DNA of 55,828 nt from Prevotella sp. (GCA_017645645.1 JAGCOB010000013.1:1-55828), one strand, 5' to 3'. Positions 42,224-52,976 are shown, numbered from the stretch's first letter. Made by a program: numbers and translations. The notes: generated by a model not told the origin, from the sequence alone.

Positions 42224-43752
42224 CGTGCTTCCAATGTTTGCGTGATACCTTGTTCACGGTGACAGATACGCACCTCGATACCGAACTTCTGATGGATATG
42301 CTCGGCCAAATGCTGGGCGGAATAAACGCTGCGATGCTGGCCGCCTGTACAACCGAAGGAGAACATCAAAGACGTAAAACCGCGTTGGATATAACGGCGT
42401 ACATGTGCATCGGCAAGTTTATAGACGGAGTCGAGGAAGGTCAGTATCTCTCCGTCGTCCTCCAAGAAACGAATAACAGGCTCATCCAGTCCCGTCAGTT
42501 GCTTGTACGGCTCATAACGTCCCGGATTATGCGTCGAACGACAGTCGAACACATAACCGCCGCCATTGCCACTCTCATCCTCAGGAATACCCTTGAGATA
42601 GGAGAAGCTATAGACCTTCACTACCAGCGGTCCTTGTGCATCGTATTTGGAGAACGTGGCAGGACCATCCTGCGGATGGGGTTTATAAGGGTTATGGTCT
42701 GTCGTCTTGAAACCGTCTGCACGACTTGCCGTCGTCTCAATCTGCCGAAATTGCGGCAATTCCGTCAACTGACGCAGCAGTGATGTCAGATAGGGATAAG
42801 GGAAATTGCTGACCTCCAGTAATTCCCACAGATTTTGGATAGCAGGAGGAATAGACGTAAGGAAATGCTGCTTACGCTCGAAATAACCTCTAAAGCCGTA
42901 GGCGCCCAATACCTGCAGGATGCGGAACAGGACGAAAAGTGACAGACGTGCCACGAAATGATGGGGTGTAGGCACTTCCGTAAACTGTTTCAGGGCATGA
43001 TAGTATTCATACACCAGTTCACGACGTAGCTTATAGGGATACTTCGCCGATGCCTGCCAGAGGAAAGAGGCTAGATCGTAATAATAGGGACCTTTGCGTC
43101 CGCCTTGAAAGTCGATGAAATAGGGTTTACCATCTCCGTCCAGCATCACATTCCGAGCCTGGAAATCACGATAGAGGAAGGCATCACACTTCTCTGCCGT
43201 CAGGTCTTTGGCCAACAAGCGAAAATCTGCTTCTAATTTCAACTCATGGAAGTCCAGCTCTGTAGCCTTCAGGAAACAATACTTAAAGTAATTGAGATCA
43301 AAGAGTACAGAATCCACATTAAATTCCGCCTGCGGATAACAATTGGAGAAGTCCAGTTCCCTTGCTCCCCGTATCTGGATATTTGGCAACTCACGGATGG
43401 TGCGTTTCAGCAGTTCCTGCTCTTTCAGCGTATAGCGACCACCTGCCTCACGACCACCTCGGATGGCATCAAACAAAGACACCGAGCCGAGATCTGTCTG
43501 TAAATAACGTAATTCATCGTCACTGACAGCCAACAGATGCGGTACGGGCAATTGACGCTTGGTGAAATGCTGACACAGATAGATAAAGGCATGATTCTCG
43601 TCACGACTAGTTCCGATAACACCTACTACCGTCGTTCCATCCTGAGCCGTCATCCGATAATAGACACGGTTACTGCCTGCCACGGGCAACTGCTCCGTCA
43701 TTGTAGGCTCCGCTCCGCTCCACTCCTTATATAACTTAATTAACTGGTGCAT
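42220..43752 (-). CDS. AmgK-like sugar kinase fused to RapZ C-terminal domain
   Basis: A 510-residue fusion. Residues 1 to about 325 are an aminoglycoside-phosphotransferase-type kinase (FLYRDFQARNVMLDG with the catalytic Asp, YFIDFQGGRKGPYYYDLAS for metal), like AmgK, which phosphorylates N-acetylmuramate at C1. Residues about 345-510 are the RapZ C-terminal domain (VKVYSFSYLKGIPED, FDCRSTHNPGRY, SFGCTGGQHRSVYSAQ), the part that in E. coli binds glucosamine-6-phosphate. ATG 43752 is chosen because the upstream TTG at 43785 is before the promoter box TAACTTTG (43768-43761). Co-translated with murU. Confidence 0.87.
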   Translation of the reverse strand: MHQLIKLYKEWSGAEPTMTEQLPVAGSNRVYYRMTAQDGTTVVGVIGTSRDENHAFIYLCQHFTKRQLPVPHLLAVSDDELRYLQTDLGSVSLFDAIRGGREAGGRYTLKEQELLKRTIRELPNIQIRGARELDFSNCYPQAEFNVDSVLFDLNYFKYCFLKATELDFHELKLEADFRLLAKDLTAEKCDAFLYRDFQARNVMLDGDGKPYFIDFQGGRKGPYYYDLASFLWQASAKYPYKLRRELVYEYYHALKQFTEVPTPHHFVARLSLFVLFRILQVLGAYGFRGYFERKQHFLTSIPPAIQNLWELLEVSNFPYPYLTSLLRQLTELPQFRQIETTASRADGFKTTDHNPYKPHPQDGPATFSKYDAQGPLVVKVYSFSYLKGIPEDESGNGGGYVFDCRSTHNPGRYEPYKQLTGLDEPVIRFLEDDGEILTFLDSVYKLADAHVRRYIQRGFTSLMFSFGCTGGQHRSVYSAQHLAEHIHQKFGIEVRICHREQGITQTLEAR

Positions 43753-43760
43753 ACTGGGTA

Positions 43761-43768
43761 CAAAGTTA
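43761..43768 (-). promoter_or_regulatory. -7 box of amgK-rapZ/murU/guaA operon
   Basis: TAACTTTG on the minus strand, 8 bases before ATG 43752, so the mRNA would be nearly leaderless. Confidence 0.55.
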
Positions 43769-43817
43769 CGAAAAGTCGAGCACAAAACAAAAAAAACTCG
43801 TTTCTTTTTTGGGACAT

Positions 43818-43952
43818 AAAAAAAACCGATTGTCTCACGACATCCGGTTTTTAAAACAAACTACTTAAAAACTAATCTACTAAAACAAATCAAAAAAATA
43901 TCTTTATTTTGCTAAATCCAATATTAACTATATCAAAGGTTTTATCCTTTTG
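43818..43952 (-). ncRNA. Candidate small RNA with own promoter and terminator
   Basis: The 320-bp gene-free stretch 43786-44106 holds a complete minus-strand transcription unit. It has a near-ideal promoter (TTTG, 20 bases, TATCTTTG at 43966-43959), an AT-rich body of about 100 nt without a usable reading frame, and a terminator hairpin (ACCG..TGTC/GACA..CGGT with loop, 43852-43822) followed by eight U. The predicted RNA is about 135 nt. No match to a named RNA family is claimed. Confidence 0.6.
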
Positions 43953-43958
43953 ACGTTG

Positions 43959-43990
43959 CAAAGATAGAATGTTTAAAAATACAATGCAAA
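43959..43990 (-). promoter_or_regulatory. Full -33/-7 promoter of the candidate small RNA
   Basis: On the minus strand TTTG (43990-43987), 20 bases, TATCTTTG (43966-43959). Confidence 0.75.
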
Positions 43991-44035
43991 TTTTTTTGTG
44001 TAAAATTGGCACATAAATTGATTTAAATCAATAAA

Positions 44036-44085
44036 GGGAATCGGGTTAAGACCCAATTCCCTGATTTTTGGCAACTTGAGGTTGC
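44036..44085 (-). terminator. Two hairpins downstream of the fucose-isomerase-like gene
   Basis: GCAAC/GTTGC (44071-44085) and GGGAAT..GGGT/ACCC..ATTCCC (44036-44061) with a T-rich run after the second on the minus strand. Probably the terminator separating this gene from the small RNA. Confidence 0.55.
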
Positions 44086-44106
44086 AAAATGCCTATCAAA
44101 ATCGCT

Positions 44107-45603
44107 TTATGCGAAAGGATTCTCTGTGGGATAGAAATCACCCTTCGGGAAGTTGTAGTCGATCTCGTCCACGGGGATGCCCATGTACTTGAGAACCTCC
44201 CACAGGTACTTGCCCTGATGACCGAACATGACGGCGCAGTGGTGTGGGTAGTGCTTCTCGATGAGAACGTGACGATAGAAGCGGCTCATGTTCTTGATAC
44301 CGAAAATACCGATAGAACCGAATGAACGGGTAGCTACAGGAATAACCTCGCCCTGAGCGATGTAAGCGCGAAGCTTGGTGTCGGCTGTTGACTGCAGACG
44401 ATAAACAGTAGCCAAACCAGGCTGGATGTCACCCTCGAGGGTACCGTTGGTAACCTCAACAGGCAGAGCGCGGGCCATGATGCGCTGGAAGCACATCTGG
44501 CAGTTGCAAACCTTACTAGAAGCAGTATTACCACAATGGAAGCCCATGAAGATTTCCTTCTCGGTATAGCTGTCGCAAGCGAACTTCTTGCCCTTGATGC
44601 TCTCCTCGAACATATCCTGAGGAACGGTGTTGTTGATGTCGAGCAGGGTAACGGCATCCTGAGAGATGCAGGTTCCAATGTACTCTGACAGAGCGCCATA
44701 GATGTCAACCTCGCAAGCTACGGGGATGCCACGGGCGGTCAGACGGCTGTTCACATAGCAGGGAACGAAACCGAACATGGTCTGGAAAGCAGGCCAGCAC
44801 TTGTTAGCCATAGCCACGAACTGACGAGAGCCCTTGTGAGCCTCAATCCAGTCGGTCAGCGTCAACTCATACTGGGCAAGCTTAGGCAGCACCTGAGGAA
44901 TCTTGTTGCCGTGACCGAGCTCAGCAGCCATATCCTTCACAACGTCGTCGATACGTGGATCGCCCTGGTGCTTCTGGAAAGCCTCAAGCAGGTCGAGTTC
45001 TGAGTTCTCCTCAATCTCAACATCGAGATCATACAGAGCACGGATAGGAGCATTACAAGCCAGAAAGTTGTTAGGACGGGGACCGAAGCTGATAATCTTC
45101 AGATTCTGCAGACCGACGATGGCACGTGCGATGGGCAGGAACTCATGAATCATCTCAGCACACTGGGCAGCGTCGCCAACGGGCTCCTCAGGAATGTAAG
45201 CACGGGTCTTACGCAGAGAAAGAGCCTGGCTGGCATTCAGCATACCGCAGTAAGCATCTCCACGACCGTCAATCAGGTCCTTCTGAGTCTCCTCAGCAGC
45301 AGCAATAAACATAGAAGGACCCTTGAACCAGTCGGCAATCATAGTTTCGGAAATCTCAGGACCGAAGTTGCCAAGATAAACGCACAGTGCGTTACAGCCG
45401 GCCTTCTCGATGTCAGCGAGAGCCTGCTGAGCATGAATCTCACTCTCAACGATACAGATAGGACACTCGTAAATGCCTTCCTTACCGAACTTCTTCTCAT
45501 ACTCAGCGATAACAGCCTTACGACGGTTAACAGCCAATGACTCGGGGAAACAGTCGCGACTTACGGCGACAATACCGATCTTAATTACAGGTACATTTTT
45601 CAT
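44107..45603 (-). CDS. L-fucose/L-arabinose isomerase family protein
   Basis: A 498-residue protein of the fucose/arabinose isomerase superfamily. The N-terminal Rossmann-like domains begin KIGIVAVSRDCFPESLA and contain CLYLGNFGPE-type sequence (LCVYLGNFGPE); the C-terminal part has CEVDIYGALSEYIG, the metal-site Glu/Asp in LLDINNT, and MGFHCGNT with the conserved His. It interconverts an aldose and its ketose, the exact sugar being uncertain. No other sugar genes are adjacent. It has its own promoter (45655-45648). Confidence 0.85.
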   Translation of the reverse strand: MKNVPVIKIGIVAVSRDCFPESLAVNRRKAVIAEYEKKFGKEGIYECPICIVESEIHAQQALADIEKAGCNALCVYLGNFGPEISETMIADWFKGPSMFIAAAEETQKDLIDGRGDAYCGMLNASQALSLRKTRAYIPEEPVGDAAQCAEMIHEFLPIARAIVGLQNLKIISFGPRPNNFLACNAPIRALYDLDVEIEENSELDLLEAFQKHQGDPRIDDVVKDMAAELGHGNKIPQVLPKLAQYELTLTDWIEAHKGSRQFVAMANKCWPAFQTMFGFVPCYVNSRLTARGIPVACEVDIYGALSEYIGTCISQDAVTLLDINNTVPQDMFEESIKGKKFACDSYTEKEIFMGFHCGNTASSKVCNCQMCFQRIMARALPVEVTNGTLEGDIQPGLATVYRLQSTADTKLRAYIAQGEVIPVATRSFGSIGIFGIKNMSRFYRHVLIEKHYPHHCAVMFGHQGKYLWEVLKYMGIPVDEIDYNFPKGDFYPTENPFA

Positions 45604-45647
45604 ACTAATAATTTATTTTATAAAGTAATATTTAGTCAGATTGGCTA

Positions 45648-45655
45648 CAAAGATA
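45648..45655 (-). promoter_or_regulatory. -7 box of the fucose-isomerase-like gene
   Basis: TATCTTTG on the minus strand, 44 bases before ATG 45603. Confidence 0.6.
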
Positions 45656-45730
45656 CAAAATAAAGTGGAAAGTAATGCATGAAAGACGCATTTTTTTTGT
45701 TTTTTTATTTTAACAGACCCACAGACAACA

Positions 45731-45760
45731 AAAATAGCCTGCCACGACGGGCAGGCTATC
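45731..45760 (-). terminator. Terminator of groESL
   Basis: A perfect ten-base stem ATAGCCTGCC/GGCAGGCTAT (45734-45743 and 45750-45759), followed on the minus strand by a U run, 27 bases after the groEL stop. Confidence 0.92.
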
Positions 45761-45785
45761 CTTCCTTAAACATTCTTTTACCTAT

Positions 45786-47470
<1,685 letters not shown>

Positions 47471-47471
47471 T

Positions 47472-47744
47472 TTATTTTTCAATAACTGCAAGAACGTCAG
47501 ACTGACGCATCATCAGATACTTCTCACCCTCAAACTCCAACTCGGTGCCACTGTACTTTCCATACAGCACTTCGTCGCCAGCCTTCAGGATCATCTCCTC
47601 ATCCTTCGTTCCCTGACCTACAGCCTTGATGGTTCCGTGCAGGGGTTTCTCCTTGGCAGTATCAGGAATGATGATACCACCGATCTTCTCTTCTGCCGGT
47701 GCAGGCAATACCAGCACACGGTCTCCTAATGGTTTAATGTTCAT
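47472..47744 (-). CDS. groES: Co-chaperonin GroES
   Basis: A 90-residue co-chaperonin: [20 protein letters not shown] start, mobile loop [16 protein letters not shown], and [21 protein letters not shown] in pieces. ATG 47744 gives the standard N-terminus; 27 extra upstream codons in the frame are not conserved-looking. No heat-shock promoter was recognised in the 135-bp gap to sppA. Confidence 0.98.
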   Translation of the reverse strand: MNIKPLGDRVLVLPAPAEEKIGGIIIPDTAKEKPLHGTIKAVGQGTKDEEMILKAGDEVLYGKYSGTELEFEGEKYLMMRQSDVLAVIEK

Positions 47745-47855
47745 AATACTTCTATTTTTATGTTTTATGTTAAACTTTCTGCTACGGAATATGCGAAAAA
47801 CGTGCCAATCTCTTCCAACTGACACTTTGGCAGAATTCGAAAAAATCCAAATAAA

Positions 47856-47887
47856 TTTGGTATTTTACTCGCTTATTTGTACCTTTG
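47856..47887 (+). promoter_or_regulatory. Full -33/-7 promoter of sppA
   Basis: TTTG at 47856-47859, 20 bases, TACCTTTG at 47880-47887; ATG 47915 follows 27 bases later. Confidence 0.75.
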
Positions 47888-47914
47888 CAAAATAGTATCA
47901 ATTACAAATAGGTT

Positions 47915-49687
47915 ATGAAAGATTTCATTAAGTATGTATTTGCCACCGTTACAGGCATTGTCGTTTTTACCCTCATTATGGGTATTCTGTTTGTTATTTC
48001 CCTTGTGGGATTAGCCGCCTCATCGGCTTCTACAGTGCCCGTAGAGAAGAACTCCGTCTTTACATTGTCACTTTCCGGACAAGTCAGTGAACGTTCGGGA
48101 AATGACATTATGAGTGAACTCGTCGGACAAGTCAGTGAGGATCTCGGACTGGACGATATTATCGCATCCATCAAGAAAGCAAAGGACAACGAAGACATTA
48201 AGGGTATTTATCTGGAGAGTGGGATGTTCTCTATCGACACCCCAGCCTCAGCCCATGCCATCCGTGAGGCGCTGCTCGACTTCAAGAAGAGCGGTAAATG
48301 GATTATCGCCTATGGTGACAGTTATACACAAAGTGCCTATTATATTTGTTCTGTTGCAGACAAGGTGTACCTAAATCCACAAGGAATGATCGACTGGCAT
48401 GGACTTGCCGCCAATCCTTATTTTATTAAAGACCTTCTTGCCAAATTCGGTGTGAAATACCAACTCTGCAAGGTGGGTAAGTACAAGAGTGCTCCTGAGA
48501 TGATGACTGCCGACGGAATGAGTGAACCTAACCGTGAACAGGTGACCGCCTACATGACAGGTATCTGGAATGTGATGCTGAAAGATGTTTCTGCAAGTCG
48601 TAAGATCTCCGTAGACTCCCTTAATGCCTATGCTGACCGTTTCGTCGCCCTTGCCAACCAACCCGACCTTGTTAAGATGAAGATGGTAGACAAACTGATA
48701 TACACCGATGAGGTAAAGGGCGAGATCAAGAAACTTTTGAAGATAGATGCTGATGATGACATCAAGCAGTTGTCCCTTTCCGACATGATCAACGTGAAAG
48801 GTGCTAAGGAAAAAGGTGAGGAGATTGCCGTCTACTACGCTTATGGTGACATTGTAGATTCTGAGACAGGAAGCCTGACCCAACAAGAACACTGCATCGT
48901 AGCCAATACAGTATGTAAGGACTTGGAGAAACTCGCTAACGATGAAGATGTGAAGGCTGTCGTTCTCCGTGTCAACTCTCCTGGCGGTTCTGCCTATGCC
49001 TCTGAGCAGATCTGGCATGCTGTCATGAACCTGAAGGCAAAGAAACCGGTTGTCGTATCCATGGGCGGCTATGCTGCCTCTGGAGGCTACTATATCAGTT
49101 GTGCTGCCAACTATATCTATTCTGAGCCCACCACTATTACAGGATCTATCGGTATCTTCGGTATGTTCCCCGATTTCAGCGGACTGTTGACCGACAAATT
49201 GGGTGTGAAATTCGATGAAGTGAAGACCAACAAGCACGCCGCCTTCGGTACGATTGCACGTCCGTTCAATGAAGAGGAGATGGCACTGCTCGATCAGTAT
49301 ATCGGTCGTGGCTATGAACTTTTCCGCAAGCGTGTCGCTGACGGACGCAAACTTTCTGTCGAAGCTGTTGAGGAAATTGCCCAAGGACGCGTTTGGCTAG
49401 GCAACGATGCACTGGGCATCAAACTCGTAGATGCCATCGGTTCACTTGACGACGCAGTCAAGAAGGCCGCCCAACTTGCCAAACTCAGTGAATACAAGAC
49501 AAACAATTATCCAGAACCTACTGATTGGTTCGAACAGTTGTTGAATCAGACCAACAAGAGCAGTTACCTTGACGAACAGTTGCGTGTCACACTGGGAGAG
49601 TACTATGAGCCATTCCGCTATATCAAGGCCATCAATAAACAGAGTGCCATCCAGGCTCGCCTGCCCTATTTCCTCTCTATAAAATAA
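47915..49687 (+). CDS. sppA: Signal peptide peptidase SppA, 67K type
   Basis: A 590-residue membrane-anchored serine protease that degrades leftover signal peptides. It has one N-terminal helix (ATVTGIVVFTLIMGILFVIS) and two tandem S49 domains. The catalytic Lys lies in KVGKYKSAPE (first half) and the Ser in MGGYAASGGYYIS (second half), as in the long SppA form. Followed after seven bases by lpxK. Confidence 0.96.
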   Translation: MKDFIKYVFATVTGIVVFTLIMGILFVISLVGLAASSASTVPVEKNSVFTLSLSGQVSERSGNDIMSELVGQVSEDLGLDDIIASIKKAKDNEDIKGIYLESGMFSIDTPASAHAIREALLDFKKSGKWIIAYGDSYTQSAYYICSVADKVYLNPQGMIDWHGLAANPYFIKDLLAKFGVKYQLCKVGKYKSAPEMMTADGMSEPNREQVTAYMTGIWNVMLKDVSASRKISVDSLNAYADRFVALANQPDLVKMKMVDKLIYTDEVKGEIKKLLKIDADDDIKQLSLSDMINVKGAKEKGEEIAVYYAYGDIVDSETGSLTQQEHCIVANTVCKDLEKLANDEDVKAVVLRVNSPGGSAYASEQIWHAVMNLKAKKPVVVSMGGYAASGGYYISCAANYIYSEPTTITGSIGIFGMFPDFSGLLTDKLGVKFDEVKTNKHAAFGTIARPFNEEEMALLDQYIGRGYELFRKRVADGRKLSVEAVEEIAQGRVWLGNDALGIKLVDAIGSLDDAVKKAAQLAKLSEYKTNNYPEPTDWFEQLLNQTNKSSYLDEQLRVTLGEYYEPFRYIKAINKQSAIQARLPYFLSIK

Positions 49688-49694
49688 ATAAGGT

Positions 49695-50873
49695 ATGCGC
49701 GTAGAAGGGGACTTCATTGTCATCAACAAGTGGTTGCTACCATTCAGTTGGCTCTATGGGCTTGGTGTCAAATTGCGAAACTTCGCATTTGAACTGGGCA
49801 TTCTGAAAAGTCGTTCCTTTGACGTGCCTGTCATCTCGGTAGGTAATATTACCGTCGGCGGCACTGGTAAGACACCTCATGTGGAATACCTGGCGAAACA
49901 CCTTAAAGACCTCTTCCATGTTGCTGTATTGAGCAGGGGGTATAAACGTAAGAGCAAGGGATTCATTCTGGCGAATGTCCAAACACCGATGACAGAAATT
50001 GGAGACGAACCCTATCAGATGAAACAGAAATTCCCCGATGTTACTGTCGCGGTGGACAAGAGCCGCTGCCACGGCATCGAGGAACTGATCAGCAAAGACA
50101 AGAGCTTGGATGTCATCCTGCTTGACGATGCCTTCCAGCACCGTTATGTCAAGCCTGGGGTTAATATTCTGTTGGTAGACTACCACCGACTGGTCATCTA
50201 CGACACACTGCTCCCTGCAGGACGACTGCGCGAGCCACTTGTCGCCAAAGACCGCGCCGATGTCGTCATTGTTACAAAATGTCCCAAGGACCTGAAACCG
50301 ATGGAGTTCCGCGTCATTACCAAGGCCATGCACCTCTATCCCTATCAGCAGCTGTATTTCACGACACTGGAATATGGTGAGTTAAAGCCGATCTTTGATT
50401 CAGGATATTCCGAAATATCCGGATTATCCAGGCTCCGAGACCACCACATCCTCCTGCTGACAGGCATCGCCTCGCCAGAGCAGATGACACATGACCTGTC
50501 ACCATTGGTCAAGGACATCACACCTCTGACCTTTGCAGATCATCACCATTTCAAGAGAAAGGACATCCAACTCATCAACGAGACCTTTGAACAACTCCCC
50601 CAACCTCGCTGCATCATTACCACAGAGAAAGACGCTACCCGTCTTTATGATACAGAGGGATTGAGCGAAGAGGTACGCAAGAACATCTATACCCTTCCTG
50701 TCAGCATTCGTTTTATGTTGGAACAGGAAGAAACGTTCAACCAATATATCATAGGCTATGTACGCAAGAATTCAAGAAACAGCATCCTGGCTAAGACAAA
50801 GGATGACCACAAGCCCAAAGACGGCAATCATCCTGGGGACAGGCCTCGGACAATTAGCTTCCGAAATAACTGA
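49695..50873 (+). CDS. lpxK: Tetraacyldisaccharide 4'-kinase LpxK
   Basis: A 392-residue inner-membrane-associated kinase of lipid A synthesis. P-loop GNITVGGTGKTP at about residues 51-62, then VLSRGYKRKSKG, DDAFQHRYVKPG and LLPAGRLREP. The C-terminal 39 codons overlap the PNP gene in another frame; they read YVRKNSRNSILAKTKD and end RTISFRNN. The long overlap suggests both frames are kept. Confidence 0.95.
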   Translation: MRVEGDFIVINKWLLPFSWLYGLGVKLRNFAFELGILKSRSFDVPVISVGNITVGGTGKTPHVEYLAKHLKDLFHVAVLSRGYKRKSKGFILANVQTPMTEIGDEPYQMKQKFPDVTVAVDKSRCHGIEELISKDKSLDVILLDDAFQHRYVKPGVNILLVDYHRLVIYDTLLPAGRLREPLVAKDRADVVIVTKCPKDLKPMEFRVITKAMHLYPYQQLYFTTLEYGELKPIFDSGYSEISGLSRLRDHHILLLTGIASPEQMTHDLSPLVKDITPLTFADHHHFKRKDIQLINETFEQLPQPRCIITTEKDATRLYDTEGLSEEVRKNIYTLPVSIRFMLEQEETFNQYIIGYVRKNSRNSILAKTKDDHKPKDGNHPGDRPRTISFRNN

Positions 50874-51630
50874 CAAGAAAGAGATTCCTTATACGGAAAT
50901 TCCTCATTTTCCTGTATCAACGGTGGAGGGACACAGCGGCAAGCTCATCTTCGGAAAGTTAGGAGGTGTTGATATCCTTGCCATGCAGGGACGCTTCCAT
51001 TTCTACGAAGGCTATTCCATGAAAGAAGTTACTTTCCCTGTACGTGTGATGTATGAGTTGGGCATCAAGACACTCTTTGTCAGCAATGCCGCAGGTGGTA
51101 TGAACCCGAAGTTTCAAATTGGTGACCTGATGATTATCACAGACCATATCAATTTCTTCCCTGAGCATCCGCTGCGTGGCAAGAACTTCCCAACAGGACC
51201 GCGTTTCCCGGACATGCACGAGACTTACGACAAGAAGTTGATCCAGTTAGCTGCAGACATCGCTCGTGAGAAGAAGATCCGTGTCACCTATGGTGTTTAT
51301 ATCGGCTTACAGGGACCTACCTTCGAGACACCTGCCGAATATCGGATGTATCACCTGTTGGGTGCCGATGCCGTCGGCATGTCTACCGTCCCCGAAGTCA
51401 TTGTCGCCCATCATTGCGGCATCCGTACTTTCGGCATCTCAGTCATCACTGACTTAGGAGGCTTCGACAAGCCTGTAGAAGTCAGTCATGAAGAAGTACA
51501 AGAGGCCGCTAATGCCGCCCAGCCGTTTATGACAGAGATCATGCGAGAGATGATCATCCGTTCGGAGAAGGTTGAGTCTCAAAAGAAAAAATCTTATAAC
51601 ACAGATCACCCGACAGAAGGATGGAAATAG
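50758..51630 (+). CDS. Purine nucleoside phosphorylase
   Basis: A 290-residue trimeric-type PNP cleaving guanosine and inosine with phosphate. Seen: MTTSPKTAIILGTGLGQLA, STVEGHSGKLIFG, QGRFHFYEGYSMKEVTFPVRV in pieces, SNAAGGMNP, ADAVGMSTVPEVIVA. ATG 50758 lies 116 bases inside lpxK, but the first residues (YARIQETASWLRQRM) belong to the fold's first helix, so the overlap is real. It ends ten bases inside thiL. Confidence 0.95.
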   Translation: MYARIQETASWLRQRMTTSPKTAIILGTGLGQLASEITDKKEIPYTEIPHFPVSTVEGHSGKLIFGKLGGVDILAMQGRFHFYEGYSMKEVTFPVRVMYELGIKTLFVSNAAGGMNPKFQIGDLMIITDHINFFPEHPLRGKNFPTGPRFPDMHETYDKKLIQLAADIAREKKIRVTYGVYIGLQGPTFETPAEYRMYHLLGADAVGMSTVPEVIVAHHCGIRTFGISVITDLGGFDKPVEVSHEEVQEAANAAQPFMTEIMREMIIRSEKVESQKKKSYNTDHPTEGWK

Positions 51631-52733
51631 CAAAATTAGGAGAGTTCGGACTCATTGACCGACTGACCAAGGATATCAAGCCACAGAATAAAGCCACCCA
51701 GTATGGCGTAGGCGACGACTGTGCCGTACTCCACTACCCCGACAGTGAAGTCTTGGTGACAACGGACATGTTGATGGAGGGTGTACATTTCGACCTTACC
51801 TATATCGACATGGAGCACTTAGGCTGGAAATCGGCAATGGTGAATATCAGTGACATCTTTGCGATGAACGGCATTCCTCGCCAACTTACCGTTAGTCTTG
51901 CCGTCAGCAAACGCTTCACCGTTGAGGACCTTGAACAGTTCTATCAGGGACTGCGTCTTGCCTGCGACAAATGGAATGTCGACATCGTGGGCGGCGATAC
52001 GACCTCGTCCTATACGGGTCTTGCCATTAGTATCACCTGCATTGGTGAGGCACGAAAGGAGGATATCGTCTATCGCAACGGTGCCAAAGAAACAGACCTT
52101 ATCTGTGTCAGTGGTGACCTCGGTGCCGCTTATATGGGACTACAATTATTGGAGCGTGAGAAGGCGGTGTACTATACCCAGGTGGACGAACTGCAAAAGA
52201 AGATTGCAGAGGCGAAAGCCGCTGGCGACAGCCAAAAACTCTCAACGCTCAACGCTCAACTCTCAACGATAGCGTCACCTGATTTTGCCGGCAAGGAGTA
52301 TCTCTTGCAGCGTCAGTTGAAGACGGAGGCTCGTGGCGACATCATCCAACGATTGCGCGAGGCGAATATCCGTCCCACAGCGATGATGGACATCAGCGAC
52401 GGACTGAGCAGCGAACTCATGCATATCTGTACGCAGAGTCATGTGGGTTGCCGTATCTTCGAGAAACAGATACCCATCGACTATCAGACGGCGGTGATGG
52501 CAGAGGAACTGAATATGAACGTCACGACGTGTGCACTGAACGGCGGCGAGGACTACGAACTGCTCTTTACTGTTCCTATCGGCGACCACGAAAAGATTGA
52601 GGCGATGGAGGACGTGAAGCTCATCGGACATATCACCAAGGAGAGTCTCGGACATATCCTCGTCACCCGTGACGACCAGGAATTTGAACTCAAGGCACAG
52701 GGGTGGAATCCGCTGAGCAGCGAGCACCATTAA
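51621..52733 (+). CDS. thiL: Thiamine-monophosphate kinase
   Basis: A 370-residue enzyme making thiamine diphosphate. Seen: GEFGLIDRLT start, GVGDDCAVL, VTTDMLMEGVHFDL, VNISDIFAMNG, VGGDTTSS and MMDISDGLSSELMHI. A short helix around residues 190-215 (AKAAGDSQKLSTLNAQLSTI) is partly encoded by a CTCAACG repeat; Bacteroidales ThiL proteins often vary here. Start overlaps the PNP stop. Confidence 0.95.
   Translation: MEIAKLGEFGLIDRLTKDIKPQNKATQYGVGDDCAVLHYPDSEVLVTTDMLMEGVHFDLTYIDMEHLGWKSAMVNISDIFAMNGIPRQLTVSLAVSKRFTVEDLEQFYQGLRLACDKWNVDIVGGDTTSSYTGLAISITCIGEARKEDIVYRNGAKETDLICVSGDLGAAYMGLQLLEREKAVYYTQVDELQKKIAEAKAAGDSQKLSTLNAQLSTIASPDFAGKEYLLQRQLKTEARGDIIQRLREANIRPTAMMDISDGLSSELMHICTQSHVGCRIFEKQIPIDYQTAVMAEELNMNVTTCALNGGEDYELLFTVPIGDHEKIEAMEDVKLIGHITKESLGHILVTRDDQEFELKAQGWNPLSSEHH
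52237..52269. repeat. 7-bp tandem repeat CTCAACG inside thiL
   Basis: Four copies, CTCAACG, CTCAACG, CTCAACT, CTCAACG, coding for part of KLSTLNAQLST. Confidence 0.85.
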
Positions 52734-52797
52734 ACAAAAATAACCCCACTGAAAAAAAATAATCCGCCAAAAGTTTGGTGGATTACTTTTTTTGTTG

Positions 52798-52805
52798 TAC
52801 CTTTG
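52798..52805 (+). promoter_or_regulatory. -7 box of tRNA-Phe promoter
   Basis: TACCTTTG 40 bases before the tRNA. Confidence 0.6.
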
Positions 52806-52845
52806 CACCCGCAAACGAAAGGATTGCAGTGATCTAAAAGAACAT

Positions 52846-52918
52846 GGTGCCTTAGCTCAGTTGGTAGAGCATCGGACTGAAAATCCGTGTGTCCCCGGTT
52901 CGATTCCTGGAGGTACCA
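52846..52918 (+). tRNA. tRNA-Phe (anticodon GAA)
   Basis: Acceptor GGTGCCT/AGGTACC, D arm GCTC/GAGC, anticodon loop CTGAAAA with GAA, T arm CCCGG/CCTGG. CCA is not encoded. The anticodon stem's first pair is a T-T mismatch. The gap 52734-53090 contains this gene, its promoter and a terminator. Confidence 0.95.
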
Positions 52919-52935
52919 CTCCTCCTTTCATTATG

Positions 52936-52976
52936 AGTCCCTGTCCAAGAGATTTCTCTTGCAGGGGCTTTTTTCT
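52936..52976 (+). terminator. Terminator after tRNA-Phe
   Basis: Stem AGTCCCTGTCCAAGAG with CTCTTGCAGGGGCT (one bulge), followed by a T run at 52969-52974. Confidence 0.75.

Noticed and set aside
48371-49384. 337-codon open frame on the minus strand
   Set aside because: Antisense to sppA, which has all catalytic motifs; product has no recognisable domain or signal.
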